NCBI RefSeq assembly: GCF_025263685.1
Contig: NZ_CP092109.1
Location: forward strand, 1,985,001-2,049,000
Length of the DNA: 64,000 bases
Source: Geoalkalibacter halelectricus
GTDB taxonomy: Bacteria; Desulfobacterota; Desulfuromonadia; Desulfuromonadales; Geoalkalibacteraceae
Reading direction: 5' to 3'
How positions within the stretch are numbered: the stretch's first letter is position 1; every line of letters begins with the position of its first letter. The notes beneath the pieces were generated by a model that saw nothing but the letters and a program-made list of their open reading frames with translations, had not been told where the DNA came from and ran no database searches. Shown here piece by piece: positions 25,785-34,871 of this stretch. The translations under genes and the position numbers were made by a program.

Positions 25785-27014
25785 TCACTGATTACATACT
25801 TCTCCAACCTCTTCGGAGAAATGTTCTAAAGTGACTCTGCTCAAGTCCATCTCCCCCCTGAACGCCTTATGGCTCAGTGCGCCATAGAGGCTTTCCAGAT
25901 CGGTCAGACTTTTCTGATAGCGGGACTTAAGGCCTTCGATTTTTTCGACGATGGCGGCGAATTGGTTTTGTAAATCTTTCGAAGGCAGTGGAATGGGCAA
26001 GGCCGAAAGAGTCTTTTGATTGATATTCTGAATATTGGCCCCTTGTCCACCTTGAAAGAGGATTCTACGGAAAGCTACTGAGCGGAAAAGGTGAGCAATG
26101 TACGTGGGTTGAAGGGTTGGGTCGTTAATCCGATAACGAATACAAAAGCCGCTGTACGTCACTTTTTCAACACCCGGATATACTGCCATACATCGGCCGA
26201 CTAGATCACGATTGCCGTTAGAGCGAACAAAGAGCAAGTCGCCCTCTCGCAAAAAATATTCTTCCGACGGCAACGCATTCAACTCAATAAATGCAAGACA
26301 ATCAATATCCGTTAGTGTGGCTTTTGATTTAAAATCTCCTACGCCCAAGTAGCGAACGGTTGTACCGCTTTCGCCTTTCCCAAAATTGAGTCCATTCTTA
26401 AACGAGCCATACGAACTTAATGATCCTGTGGCCCACCCCTTCTCATTCCGCACCGGGTCACCAAACATCTCCAGAAAAATGCTTTTAAGCAGTTCATCCA
26501 GTTGTTGCAGGCTTTCTTTACGCTGAGCAATCAACCCTTCAACCTTGCCGAGCAAGTGGGCTATCCGAATTTGATCGTCGAGTGACGGAACGGGAATTTT
26601 CAGCTTATAGAGTTCTTCTTGCGTTATACCTTTTACCGTTGCGCCCGATCCCCTTTTTACAATTTCTTCCTTGAGAGAAAGCATGGCATAGAGAAGGTAT
26701 TTTGTGTCTATTCCGTTTTTTGGAATTAATGCCCGGAGATCTTGGTTAATAGCTAGATCAACCCTATTGATAGCAACCTTGCCAAGCGACATCCTCGTAG
26801 GGATAATCACATGTCCTTTTGGGATCATATTGGCAGAGCTATTTTGCAAACCCTTTTGGGTGATGAAGTCCTGGGTTGAAACCAGTGCTGTAGAAGTGAA
26901 GTCTTTGACCGTTGCCCAGGGGATATCACCACCCCAATAGTCCGGAACTTTTTTTGATGGAGTCCCACCACCCTTAAATGTAATGATCTCCCTAAGCGGA
27001 GTGAGGGAATTCAT
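25785..27014 (-). CDS. hsdS: Type I restriction specificity subunit HsdS
   Basis: This 409-residue subunit chooses the DNA sequence for the HsdRMS enzyme. It shows two target-recognition domains (about 1-150 and 195-355), each followed by a conserved helix: LDDQIRIAHLLGKVEGLIAQ (about 159-178) and KDLQNQFAAIVEKIEGLK (about 359-376). The first domain starts with TFKGGGTPSKKVPDYWGGDI, the usual HsdS opening. The ATG overlaps the hsdM stop. The target sequence cannot be read from the protein by eye. Confidence 0.93.
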   Translation of the reverse strand: MNSLTPLREIITFKGGGTPSKKVPDYWGGDIPWATVKDFTSTALVSTQDFITQKGLQNSSANMIPKGHVIIPTRMSLGKVAINRVDLAINQDLRALIPKNGIDTKYLLYAMLSLKEEIVKRGSGATVKGITQEELYKLKIPVPSLDDQIRIAHLLGKVEGLIAQRKESLQQLDELLKSIFLEMFGDPVRNEKGWATGSLSSYGSFKNGLNFGKGESGTTVRYLGVGDFKSKATLTDIDCLAFIELNALPSEEYFLREGDLLFVRSNGNRDLVGRCMAVYPGVEKVTYSGFCIRYRINDPTLQPTYIAHLFRSVAFRRILFQGGQGANIQNINQKTLSALPIPLPSKDLQNQFAAIVEKIEGLKSRYQKSLTDLESLYGALSHKAFRGEMDLSRVTLEHFSEEVGEVCNQ

Positions 27015-28675
27015 CCAATCATCTCCTTCAGTTCAAGCAGCTCCCGCACGATACCGCTCTGCACATCAGTTAATCGCTCTTTATCTACCTCTCCCACTTC
27101 AGCCCTAATCAGCTTGTCCAGAATCATTCCCGGAGCTTCATACTCCACCTCTTCAAACATATCCTCCTTGTACCGACTCAAACTGAGGTCATAACCTTCG
27201 GCCTCGATCTCGACGCGAGGCACGAAAAAGAATTTCTGAGTACGGTCGGTGTCTTTGCCCGGGTCACGATCTTTAAATCGAGCAACAATATCCTGAAGAT
27301 CCCCAAACCCTTCCTGCTTGGTGCGCTTGTCGTCCAAGGAATAGCCATCCGCTGCCATATCGTAAAACCAGACGTTCTCTGTAGCAGGCGCGTTAACTTT
27401 GTCCTTCGTCCCCCATACCTTGGTAAAAACCAGAATGGCCGTACTCACCCCGGCGTAGGGTTTGAACACACCGCTCGGCATGGCGATGACCGCTTTAAGA
27501 TCACACCGTTCCACCAGGATCTTACGCAGCCCCTTGAACGCCTTACCAGAACCGAACAACACCCCCTGCGGAACGATGACCCCGGCGGTCCCACCCTTTT
27601 TCAGAAGGCGGTAGATATTCTCGACAAAGAGTAGTTCCGTTTTGGTCGTACCGATGGTCAGCTCTTCGTTGATGTCCCCCTTATCGATGCTGCCGGTGAA
27701 CGGTGGATTGGCCATGACGATGTCGTACTGGGCCTCCTCGGTGAAACTCTTGCTCAACGTATCCTTGTAATCGATCAGCGGATCGTCGATACCGTGCATC
27801 ATCAGGTTCATTAGTCCAAGACGGACCATGGTGCTGTCGATATCGTAGCCATGCAGCGTGTTTTCGAGGATCGACTGGGCCTTGTCGGTCAGTGCGGCGG
27901 CGACCGATGTGCGAACAAAACCATCCTCGTCCGGCTTGATGTTCTTGGACCCGGCCTTGATCGCCAACTGGGTGACAATGTACTGGTAGGCTCCGAGTAG
28001 GAAGCCTCCGGTGCCGCACGCAGGGTCCCCGATGTTATGCCCCAGTTGCGGTTGCACCAGCTCGGCCATCAGCTTGATAATATGGCGCGGGGTACGGAAC
28101 TGTCCGTTCTTCCCGGCACTGGCAATCTCCGACAGTAGGAATTCGTAAACATCCCCCTGGATATCCTGGAAGGCTTGCCCCTTCTCCTGCGAGTCCTTCT
28201 CCATGATGTCGAAGATCTCGTCGATGGTCTTCACCGCTTCGACCAGCAGCGCCGGTTTGGGAATGATGAAGACGGCGTTCTTCATATGATGGGTAAATTT
28301 CGACTGAGAGCCGTTCAGGTCTTTGAGAAACGGGAAGACCTTGGTCTGGACATGCTGGAGCATCTCTTCGGCCTGCATCCGCTTGAACTCACTCCAGCGC
28401 ATGGTGTTTCGATCGACGGCAAATGCCTGCTGGTCTTTTTTCGACTTGTCGCGATGCTCGGGCGGAATCCAGGTGCCCTCGAATTTCGAGGTGTACTCGT
28501 CTCCGGAAAATTCGGCATCGGACTGTCTCTTGAGGTCGAGTTCGTCGACCCGTTTCATAAAGAGCAGATAGGTAATCTGCTCGATGGCGGTCAGGGGGTT
28601 GGAGATTCCGCCGCTCCAGAACTTGTTCCAGAGCTGGTCGATCTTTGACTTCAATTCGGGGTTGTTTTGCAGCAT
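27011..28675 (-). CDS. hsdM: Type I DNA methyltransferase HsdM
   Basis: This 554-residue subunit methylates adenine in the site chosen by HsdS. An N-terminal helical domain (residues 1-150, with ITYLLFMKRVDELD) precedes the SAM-binding motif GDPACGTGGFLLGAYQ (about 216-231) and the catalytic motif DIVMANPPFTGS (about 309-320). The length is normal. It starts 29 bases after the hsdR stop. Confidence 0.95.
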   Translation of the reverse strand: MLQNNPELKSKIDQLWNKFWSGGISNPLTAIEQITYLLFMKRVDELDLKRQSDAEFSGDEYTSKFEGTWIPPEHRDKSKKDQQAFAVDRNTMRWSEFKRMQAEEMLQHVQTKVFPFLKDLNGSQSKFTHHMKNAVFIIPKPALLVEAVKTIDEIFDIMEKDSQEKGQAFQDIQGDVYEFLLSEIASAGKNGQFRTPRHIIKLMAELVQPQLGHNIGDPACGTGGFLLGAYQYIVTQLAIKAGSKNIKPDEDGFVRTSVAAALTDKAQSILENTLHGYDIDSTMVRLGLMNLMMHGIDDPLIDYKDTLSKSFTEEAQYDIVMANPPFTGSIDKGDINEELTIGTTKTELLFVENIYRLLKKGGTAGVIVPQGVLFGSGKAFKGLRKILVERCDLKAVIAMPSGVFKPYAGVSTAILVFTKVWGTKDKVNAPATENVWFYDMAADGYSLDDKRTKQEGFGDLQDIVARFKDRDPGKDTDRTQKFFFVPRVEIEAEGYDLSLSRYKEDMFEEVEYEAPGMILDKLIRAEVGEVDKERLTDVQSGIVRELLELKEMIG

Positions 28676-28703
28676 CTACGGGTTTCCTTACTTCGGTATC
28701 AGA

Positions 28704-31505
28704 CTAGGCCGCCAACTGTTCAGTCAGCGCCAGGATTTCATTGATCTCGGCAGGGCTGAATACGCCACGTATCCCCTTGGGGTGGATCACGGTGAACGGG
28801 GCGTTGATCAGATCCCTCTTTTCGACTTTCTCTCGTTCGACAATGAAGTTCTTCAGCAGGTTCAGAAACTCCAGTTGACGGCTGTTGAGGTTGGTGTGCT
28901 CCCGAATGAACTGGTCGAAGGCCTCAGCCACGGTGTCAGGGAAGCTCTTCAGAACCTCAATGCCCAGAATGTGACGAATGAACTGGATGAAACGCGCCTT
29001 GCGGTTCTGGTAAACCTGTCGCAGCAGCTCCTCGGTGATGTGTGGATGCTCTGCATGGAGCATCTCGGCCAGTTCATTGGCTTCGTCGGAGCTGACATCA
29101 GCACCATTCTTGATTTTCATCAGGATCGGGTTGTGTTCAGTCAGCTCAGCGATCAATGCCTCGACCATCTCCCGGTAACGGCTGATGCTGACCGCTTCAT
29201 GCTGCGGCCCGAACTCAACCATCTCCTTGTTGTGCAGGACATCCTTCAAATCGAGATGGACCGGTCCGGTGCCGGTCATTACCGACTCACGAAACTTCAT
29301 CAGCGGGCCAATTCGAGCATTCAGATCGTCAAGAGTATCTTCGTCGGCTGTGGCCCAGTAATGGTTGGTCTGGGCGGAGCGTATCAGTGCCTCTTCGGCT
29401 TTAACAAAATTGACGCTGAGCGGCAGCTCGCCTATCTGCTCAATGATCCCTTCTTTGAGCGTTTCCGCTTTTTCCTTCTCTTCGATCAGGCGGGCCAGGG
29501 AATACTCCAGTAGGTCTCTCTCAAATCGCATCGCCTTGAAATCCGCCTCGGAAACCGTGCGGAACAGTGGCTTGACCTCGGCACGGAGAAATTCCAATTT
29601 CTGGTGGCCGAGACTGACCCAGAAGTTGTCGCCCTTGAGGCGATGCAGAATCGGAGCGGCTTCCTTAATGACCACGGAGCCTTGCGGCAATTCAGCGACC
29701 TGCTGCCGCAGCTTGATGATCTCCCGTTCCGCCTCTTCGGCTTCGCCTCGATCAACGGCCGCCTCGATCTTGTCGAGACGCAGGCCAACCAGACGCACCG
29801 GTAAGGGCAACTGCGGCTTCAGCTCTTTCCCCTTTGGCTGGAGCTTAAAGTATTCGAAGTTGTCCCAGCAGTCGAGGATCAGGAAGACATCCTTCTCGGT
29901 GCACCAGGGTTTCGGCTTCTTCGGTTCGAGTAGACGGGTGCCACGGCCGATCATCTGCCAGAATTTGGTGTAGGAATAAACCGGCTTGGCAAAGACCAGA
30001 TTGACAATCTCCAGCACATCGATACCAGTATCGAGCATGTCTACGCTGATGGCGACACGCGGCATGTCGTTCTGCTTGAACTGATCGAGCAGGCCGCCCT
30101 TGCCATAGACACGAGGATCATCCGAAACGAGGACCCGGGCCAAGTCCCCCTTGTATTGCGGGTAGAGCTTGTCGAAGATTTCCTCGATGCGCCGGGCATG
30201 AGCCTTCGACGAACAGAAGAAGATGGTTTTGCCCGGGAGCACGCCGTTAGGGTCCTTGATGCACTCCTCCATGAACTCCTTGACGATCAGCGCGTTGGTC
30301 CCCTTGTTGATGACCTTCTTCTCCAGCTCCGACCCCTCGAAATTGATCTCCTCGATCTCCTTACCTTCGAGCAGCAGCTTCTTCTGGTCCTCCAGAGAGA
30401 TGGTCCGCTTGCTGATCCCTTCCATCTGAAACTTGGTCTGGATCTTCATCACCTGGAAGGTGCAAAGGTACGGCGGCTCGTTGTTGACCGCCTCCTCAAA
30501 AGTGTAGGCGAAGGTCGGGACCCCATCCTCACAGTGGAACAGCTCGAAGGTATTGTGATCGATGATGTCGGTCGGGGTGGCCGTCAGGCCGAGAGTGATG
30601 GTCTTGAAATAGTCGAGGATCTCGCCGTAGGTGTTGTAGATCGAACGATGGCTTTCATCGATAACGATGAAATCGAAGAAATGCGGCGAGAGCCGTTGCG
30701 CATCATCGCGGATGATATTGAGCATGGTCGGATAGGTCGACACGTAAATTCGGCGATCCGTTTCGATCTGTTTCTCACCCTTGTTCGGCCAGCGCGGTTC
30801 ATGCGGAAGGTGCTCTTTGAACGCTTCCAGCGCTTGATCTCTGAGAGCAATGCGGTCGACCAGGAACAACACCCGCTCGGCGTAACCGGCCCGCATAAGA
30901 ACATCGACCAGGGAAATGCAGGTTCGGGTCTTACCGGTTCCGGTCGCCATGACCAGCAGGAAGTCGCGCTTCTTCTCCTCAATCGATTCCAGGACAGCCC
31001 GGATGGCCAGAATCTGATAATCCCGGCCGGAGATATTGGTATTGATCAGTTCCTGGGTAAGAGGCTTGCGGTTACGGCGGATATAGCGAAAACGTTCCAG
31101 ATCGTCGCGAGTCGGAAAACCGACCACTTTGCGTGGAGGATAGTTTTCCAGATCCCAGAAGTAGGTGACCAGTCCATTGGTATAAAAGCAGAAGGGCAAC
31201 TCGCCGCCATTCTGCTTTTGGATGTTGTAGCAATACTGTTTGGCCTGTTCGCGTCCGAGTTCGGCATCCTTTGATGTCTTCTTCGCCTCGACCACGGCCA
31301 GCGGCTTGCCATCTTTGCCGAGGAGAACATAGTCGCTGAACTGGTGGCCTTCGTACTTGGTCCGTGGCTCACGAACGCCCGCCGGTAATCCGATCACGAT
31401 ATCAAACTCTTCAACCACCTGGGTGCAGTCCTTCACATTCCACCCGGAGTCGAGGAGCCTTCTATCGATCAGCTCTTGACGTGTTTTGGCCTCGGTGTGA
31501 GTCAT
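28704..31505 (-). CDS. hsdR: Type I restriction subunit HsdR
   Basis: This 933-residue motor-nuclease cuts unmethylated DNA far from the recognition site. The N-terminal endonuclease core is visible (SDYVLLGKDGKPLAVVEAKK, about 60-79). A superfamily 2 helicase follows: motif I LVMATGTGKTRTC (about 183-195), motif II FIVIDESHRS (about 284-293) and motif VI QMIGRGTRL (about 533-541), then an EcoEI-type C-terminal domain. I chose ATG 31505; the track-type TTG two codons earlier is less likely. A hairpin plus T-run ends only 12 bases before this start, and a short leader peptide lies upstream (see those entries), which suggests controlled expression. Confidence 0.93.
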   Translation of the reverse strand: MTHTEAKTRQELIDRRLLDSGWNVKDCTQVVEEFDIVIGLPAGVREPRTKYEGHQFSDYVLLGKDGKPLAVVEAKKTSKDAELGREQAKQYCYNIQKQNGGELPFCFYTNGLVTYFWDLENYPPRKVVGFPTRDDLERFRYIRRNRKPLTQELINTNISGRDYQILAIRAVLESIEEKKRDFLLVMATGTGKTRTCISLVDVLMRAGYAERVLFLVDRIALRDQALEAFKEHLPHEPRWPNKGEKQIETDRRIYVSTYPTMLNIIRDDAQRLSPHFFDFIVIDESHRSIYNTYGEILDYFKTITLGLTATPTDIIDHNTFELFHCEDGVPTFAYTFEEAVNNEPPYLCTFQVMKIQTKFQMEGISKRTISLEDQKKLLLEGKEIEEINFEGSELEKKVINKGTNALIVKEFMEECIKDPNGVLPGKTIFFCSSKAHARRIEEIFDKLYPQYKGDLARVLVSDDPRVYGKGGLLDQFKQNDMPRVAISVDMLDTGIDVLEIVNLVFAKPVYSYTKFWQMIGRGTRLLEPKKPKPWCTEKDVFLILDCWDNFEYFKLQPKGKELKPQLPLPVRLVGLRLDKIEAAVDRGEAEEAEREIIKLRQQVAELPQGSVVIKEAAPILHRLKGDNFWVSLGHQKLEFLRAEVKPLFRTVSEADFKAMRFERDLLEYSLARLIEEKEKAETLKEGIIEQIGELPLSVNFVKAEEALIRSAQTNHYWATADEDTLDDLNARIGPLMKFRESVMTGTGPVHLDLKDVLHNKEMVEFGPQHEAVSISRYREMVEALIAELTEHNPILMKIKNGADVSSDEANELAEMLHAEHPHITEELLRQVYQNRKARFIQFIRHILGIEVLKSFPDTVAEAFDQFIREHTNLNSRQLEFLNLLKNFIVEREKVEKRDLINAPFTVIHPKGIRGVFSPAEINEILALTEQLAA

Positions 31506-31516
31506 TATCAATCCAG

Positions 31517-31558
31517 AAAAAAAACCACTGGCCCGGCTTCAGCCAGGCACAGTGGTTT
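31517..31558 (-). terminator. Terminator-like hairpin just before hsdR
   Basis: On the minus strand a perfect nine-base stem (AAACCACTG/CAGTGGTTT, 31558-31550 with 31530-31522) encloses a 19-base loop holding a smaller GC stem (GGCT...AGCC) and runs straight into eight Ts (31524-31517). The hsdR ATG lies 12 bases further. It has every mark of an intrinsic terminator. It could end the tns transcript or act as an attenuator in the hsdR leader. Confidence 0.75.
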
Positions 31559-31596
31559 CAGCATGTGTAACGATTCCCCCCTACCATAATCATCAT
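31558..31596 (-). CDS. Possible 12-codon leader peptide of hsdRMS
   Basis: A short frame starts at ATG 31596 (a second ATG follows at once and a third two codons later) and reads MMIMVGGNRYTC, then TGA. GGAGGG lies directly upstream, best spaced for the second or third ATG. The TGA abuts the first base of the terminator-like stem before hsdR, as expected for a leader peptide that controls attenuation. There is no amino-acid run of the biosynthetic-operon kind. Chance is possible at this length. Confidence 0.35.
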   Translation of the reverse strand: MMIMVGGNRYTC

Positions 31597-31621
31597 CCCT
31601 CCAGAAAATACAGACATAGAA

Positions 31622-31650
31622 AAGATACAGATTTTATGGAGAAAAATCAA
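31622..31650 (-). promoter_or_regulatory. Candidate promoter of hsdRMS
   Basis: On the minus strand TTGATT (31650-31645), a 17-base spacer and TATCTT (31627-31622) form a plausible sigma-70 promoter in the 200-base gap between tnsE and hsdR. A transcript from here would pass through the leader frame and the terminator-like hairpin before hsdR. Confidence 0.4.
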
Positions 31651-31660
31651 AACATCATTC

Positions 31661-31681
31661 GCTGGTTGCGCTCAAACCAGC
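31661..31681 (-). terminator. Weak hairpin after tnsE
   Basis: A seven-base stem (GCTGGTT with its complement, 31681-31675 and 31667-31661) with a seven-base loop lies 33 bases past the tnsE stop. The minus strand after it is T-rich but interrupted (TGTTTTGATTTTT starts nine bases later), so termination here would be partial at best. Confidence 0.3.
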
Positions 31682-31713
31682 AAGTCTGTGATCTGGGCAG
31701 GCAATCTTTGCTG

Positions 31714-33333
31714 CTACATTCTCATTATCCTGTCTGCGGCACGGGCAACCCAGGCTTCTAAGGCTTCTGTCTCACTCTTGATTTTTTTGTCTGGATGCTC
31801 AAGATAATGACGAGCTAATGTCAATTCAGCATTCATTTTTCGCTTCCACTGCATCGCCTTGTAGTTGAGCTCAGGATCGGTCATCATCAATGCATCCAAA
31901 ATCTCATCTACAGAACTCTTTGCCTTAGAACGAAAAAAGAGGGAAGAGAGGCTCTCTTCTGGCTTGAGTTCAATTTCTAGAATCTGGATGAGTGTGTCAA
32001 CATCTCGATTGAGTACTGCATGACAATACTGCCTTGGACGACCATCAATTAAATGTGCTGAACGGCAATTTTTTTGAGGCACTTTGCCAAAATGAGTTTC
32101 GATTGTCCAACCGTGCTCAGCCTCCAGCTGCTTAAGCATCGTCTGAAAAAAGACCATCTTCTCTGGTGCCTCAATCAACTCTGGCTTTTGCAAGTGATCA
32201 AAATCAGCTCGGGGGATATTCCCATGGTCGCTACTTTCAGTAATGCCTACGGTTTCCTCGACCTCAGGCTCGCTTATGTCAGGCTCTTCACTCTTGGGCA
32301 GAGCCTTGATGTGCCGAGGGCTTCGTCTTAAGTCAATTTCTGCATCGAAATGCAATCCTGACGCGGCAATGTGTAATAGATAACGCTTACGGCCGGGCCT
32401 TGGCGGATTGTTAGGATCAATTTCTATAGGTCCGGTTTTGGATTGAGAATATCTTTCCCCTTTTTTTCTTAAACTCCTATTATCCCCTTCATTAGTTAGG
32501 AAAAAATCATCGTCCGGATGTGCAAAAAAAATAGTTTCTAGTTGGGGAGAGGGCAGTCCGGCTATTGAGCGAATCTCTCTAATGTAAAAATGACTCTTTT
32601 CACCTTTTAGATCACTCCCGGTATAGCCAGCCCATGATATTTCACAAAAACTTAAATCAGGAGGTTGTAGATCGAAAGTCCAGCGTTCATAATCGTTTTC
32701 AAAGAAACATTTCTGATTTAATCGACGAAATATAGAACAAAAACTGTTTTCTACATCAGAATCAAACAACAACCAGGCGAAGAATTTTCTGAACTGAAGA
32801 TTATTTAAATAGTTAACTGGAACATTTGAAGAAAATGTAATCTCACCGATCCATCCCTCCTTGTTCGATTTTGCCAGTTGCCAGGTATTGCCCTGATATG
32901 CCGCAGCTCTTACCACCTCAGCAGAATGAAAAAATAGCATTCTAGCGAGTTCCGTGGCAGGGAGCCACATAACGCGGTCTCCAGAGTTTATTCGGTAGAT
33001 TATTTGCGTATCAATTTCGCCCGAATATTCTCGCATTCTTTTCAGAGAATCAGGCAAATCTCTGTATCTACAACGCTCCCATGCTTCCATTTCAGGAACT
33101 TTGAAGGTTCCTTTATAGCCACTAGGATTGTTCACTACAGACAATCTGGGATAAACTGTCCCGGGTATTAACGCTGGCAGCAAATCGACAGGAAATGCTT
33201 TCCTGAAGGCTTCCTTTTGTTCATTTAAAAAATAGCAAGCAACCTTCCAACCTTTGCCAGGCGCTCTAAACCAGTCTCCCAAAAGAATGAGCTTTGATTC
33301 CCTAGGCAGACTTTTCAGGCTTATTTCTGTCAA
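31714..33333 (-). CDS. tnsE: Transposition target selector TnsE
   Basis: This 539-residue protein is the TnsE-type selector that, in Tn7, binds the sliding clamp and 3' recessed ends and sends the element into replicating DNA such as conjugating plasmids. It is the last of the five tns genes, follows tnsD with a 32-base overlap, and its length almost equals Tn7 TnsE (538). Segments such as GDWFRAPGKGWKVACYF (about 20-36), the C-terminal GWTIETHFGKVPQ and RQYCHAVLNRDVDTLIQILEI fit the family as I remember it. The start is TTG with AGGAG upstream. The call rests more on position and length than on a sharp motif. Confidence 0.82.
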   Translation of the reverse strand: MTEISLKSLPRESKLILLGDWFRAPGKGWKVACYFLNEQKEAFRKAFPVDLLPALIPGTVYPRLSVVNNPSGYKGTFKVPEMEAWERCRYRDLPDSLKRMREYSGEIDTQIIYRINSGDRVMWLPATELARMLFFHSAEVVRAAAYQGNTWQLAKSNKEGWIGEITFSSNVPVNYLNNLQFRKFFAWLLFDSDVENSFCSIFRRLNQKCFFENDYERWTFDLQPPDLSFCEISWAGYTGSDLKGEKSHFYIREIRSIAGLPSPQLETIFFAHPDDDFFLTNEGDNRSLRKKGERYSQSKTGPIEIDPNNPPRPGRKRYLLHIAASGLHFDAEIDLRRSPRHIKALPKSEEPDISEPEVEETVGITESSDHGNIPRADFDHLQKPELIEAPEKMVFFQTMLKQLEAEHGWTIETHFGKVPQKNCRSAHLIDGRPRQYCHAVLNRDVDTLIQILEIELKPEESLSSLFFRSKAKSSVDEILDALMMTDPELNYKAMQWKRKMNAELTLARHYLEHPDKKIKSETEALEAWVARAADRIMRM

Positions 33334-34870
33334 AAGAATCTCCTTCAGATTCCAGATACTGAATTAAGCGTTCAACATTCGGTGATATTTTCTCTGGCCT
33401 TATGCCGGCAAGCCTTAACAATCGCCATTTTTTTACCGGAATTATCTGCTTATGTAAGAAAATGGCGGCATTATTAATGCGAAATTTCTGAAATTCTTCT
33501 ACGCTTTCAGCATGCTGGTCTAACCACTTCATTGTCTCAGGAAGATCAGATAAATGTTTTTCGATCGAACTGGTTCGTGGCAGTTGCTTGATAAGAAACG
33601 TCCGTGAAAATCTTTGTCTGCCATGGTCATTGACCGCTTCAGATCTGAATTTTTTTAGCAACGCAATATTTTCCTGATCCCAGGCTGAATAGTCTGTCTT
33701 GCCTTTGGTTTTGTTGGCATTGGCTGAAGGAGGTCTGTTTGCCATCAGCCAAGGCCGATCATGACGATATAGCCAAGCATAAAGAGCGCCGCCTGGTTTT
33801 GAAGATCTGATTTTTTTTATTCCATGTCCTCGTGATTTTTGTATGAGCTGAAGCCATATTTCTCGCTTTGAACTAGTCAAGGCATCCTGGCTGCACAAAA
33901 ATGACCAATTCTCTTTCGGAGCCTTTGGTTCCGTCATCGGCTGCCTGCCAACATCTTTGACAATTTCTTCTGCAGTCATTTCTGGCAATAGCGAACACCA
34001 GACCAGCAAGTGGCTCAGTGGGTGAAACGCCTTGCGATGCTTCCGAAAAATATTTGTGAGCCAATCACTTGATAGCCCATGAACAAAATAGATTTTGAAT
34101 TCGGTATTCTTCCAATCGCCGGCCAGTTTTTCTCTGATTTTTGCATGATCCACTCGATTTCCATTCACCAATCCGGATCGTTTGGCCAGTTGTTGATAAA
34201 AGCTCGTCCATTGAGATGGGCTATGCCCTTTCAGGCTTTGAAGTGCAATAACCTCATGAAATCGACGAATCAGGAGACTCTCCATGCTTGTTATTTCAGC
34301 AGAAGCATGCAGCCTGTTCAACCTGGTTTTTGCAGCGGCTTGAAACAAATGCTTTTGTTTCGGACGAAACTGCAAATCTGAGGCAATCAATTTACATCGG
34401 TGCTTAATGCAAAAGTTTACCCCTGCAATTTGATTTAGGCGGTTCCAGTAAGGTTCTCCCAAGCTCTCTAGCTGATCAGTAACACAGGCCGGGCAATATC
34501 GAAAAAAATGGTGCTGAGGCACTGAAAAAGCTGAAATCCCCGCACGGGTATGGATATTCCCGCCTTGTCTTGAAAACATTGATTCAACGATTTTGTCAGC
34601 TTGTTCAGGGCGCAGGAATGGCAGATAAAGAGGCGCAAGTGTATGGCATCGAATAAGTTCTTCGGCGGAAACGCACCAGATTTGGCTGAGGTTTTTAGTC
34701 AGGGTTTTTAAATTGCTGGGCAAGTCAGATATTGCTGTCGCGGTGAGAGAACCAAATACATCTCTTAAAACTGCCTTCTGATTGTCAGCTTGTCCCGTAT
34801 GAACAGCATACCGAGCTATCGCGCTATAGAGGAGTTCGTCTTGATAGGGGACCGGGAAATAGGCCAGCAT
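33302..34870 (-). CDS. tnsD: Target selector TnsD (TniQ family)
   Basis: This 522-residue DNA-binding protein directs insertion to attTn7 by recognising the end of the glmS coding sequence. The N-terminal TniQ domain begins FPVPYQDELLYSAIARYA. A zinc-finger set follows with C126 and C129 (RYCPAC) and C154/H157/C159 (NFCIKHRC). The C-terminal region (about 330-520) holds repeated helical DNA-binding segments. The length is close to Tn7 TnsD (508). It starts two bases after the tnsC stop. The position of this very element beside glmS is direct evidence of TnsD-type targeting. Confidence 0.92.
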   Translation of the reverse strand: MLAYFPVPYQDELLYSAIARYAVHTGQADNQKAVLRDVFGSLTATAISDLPSNLKTLTKNLSQIWCVSAEELIRCHTLAPLYLPFLRPEQADKIVESMFSRQGGNIHTRAGISAFSVPQHHFFRYCPACVTDQLESLGEPYWNRLNQIAGVNFCIKHRCKLIASDLQFRPKQKHLFQAAAKTRLNRLHASAEITSMESLLIRRFHEVIALQSLKGHSPSQWTSFYQQLAKRSGLVNGNRVDHAKIREKLAGDWKNTEFKIYFVHGLSSDWLTNIFRKHRKAFHPLSHLLVWCSLLPEMTAEEIVKDVGRQPMTEPKAPKENWSFLCSQDALTSSKREIWLQLIQKSRGHGIKKIRSSKPGGALYAWLYRHDRPWLMANRPPSANANKTKGKTDYSAWDQENIALLKKFRSEAVNDHGRQRFSRTFLIKQLPRTSSIEKHLSDLPETMKWLDQHAESVEEFQKFRINNAAIFLHKQIIPVKKWRLLRLAGIRPEKISPNVERLIQYLESEGDSFDRNKPEKSA

Positions 34871-34871
34871 T

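Noticed and set aside
30156-31274. A 372-codon open frame opposite hsdR
   Set aside because: It lies fully inside the well-supported HsdR gene in the other direction and shows no motif.
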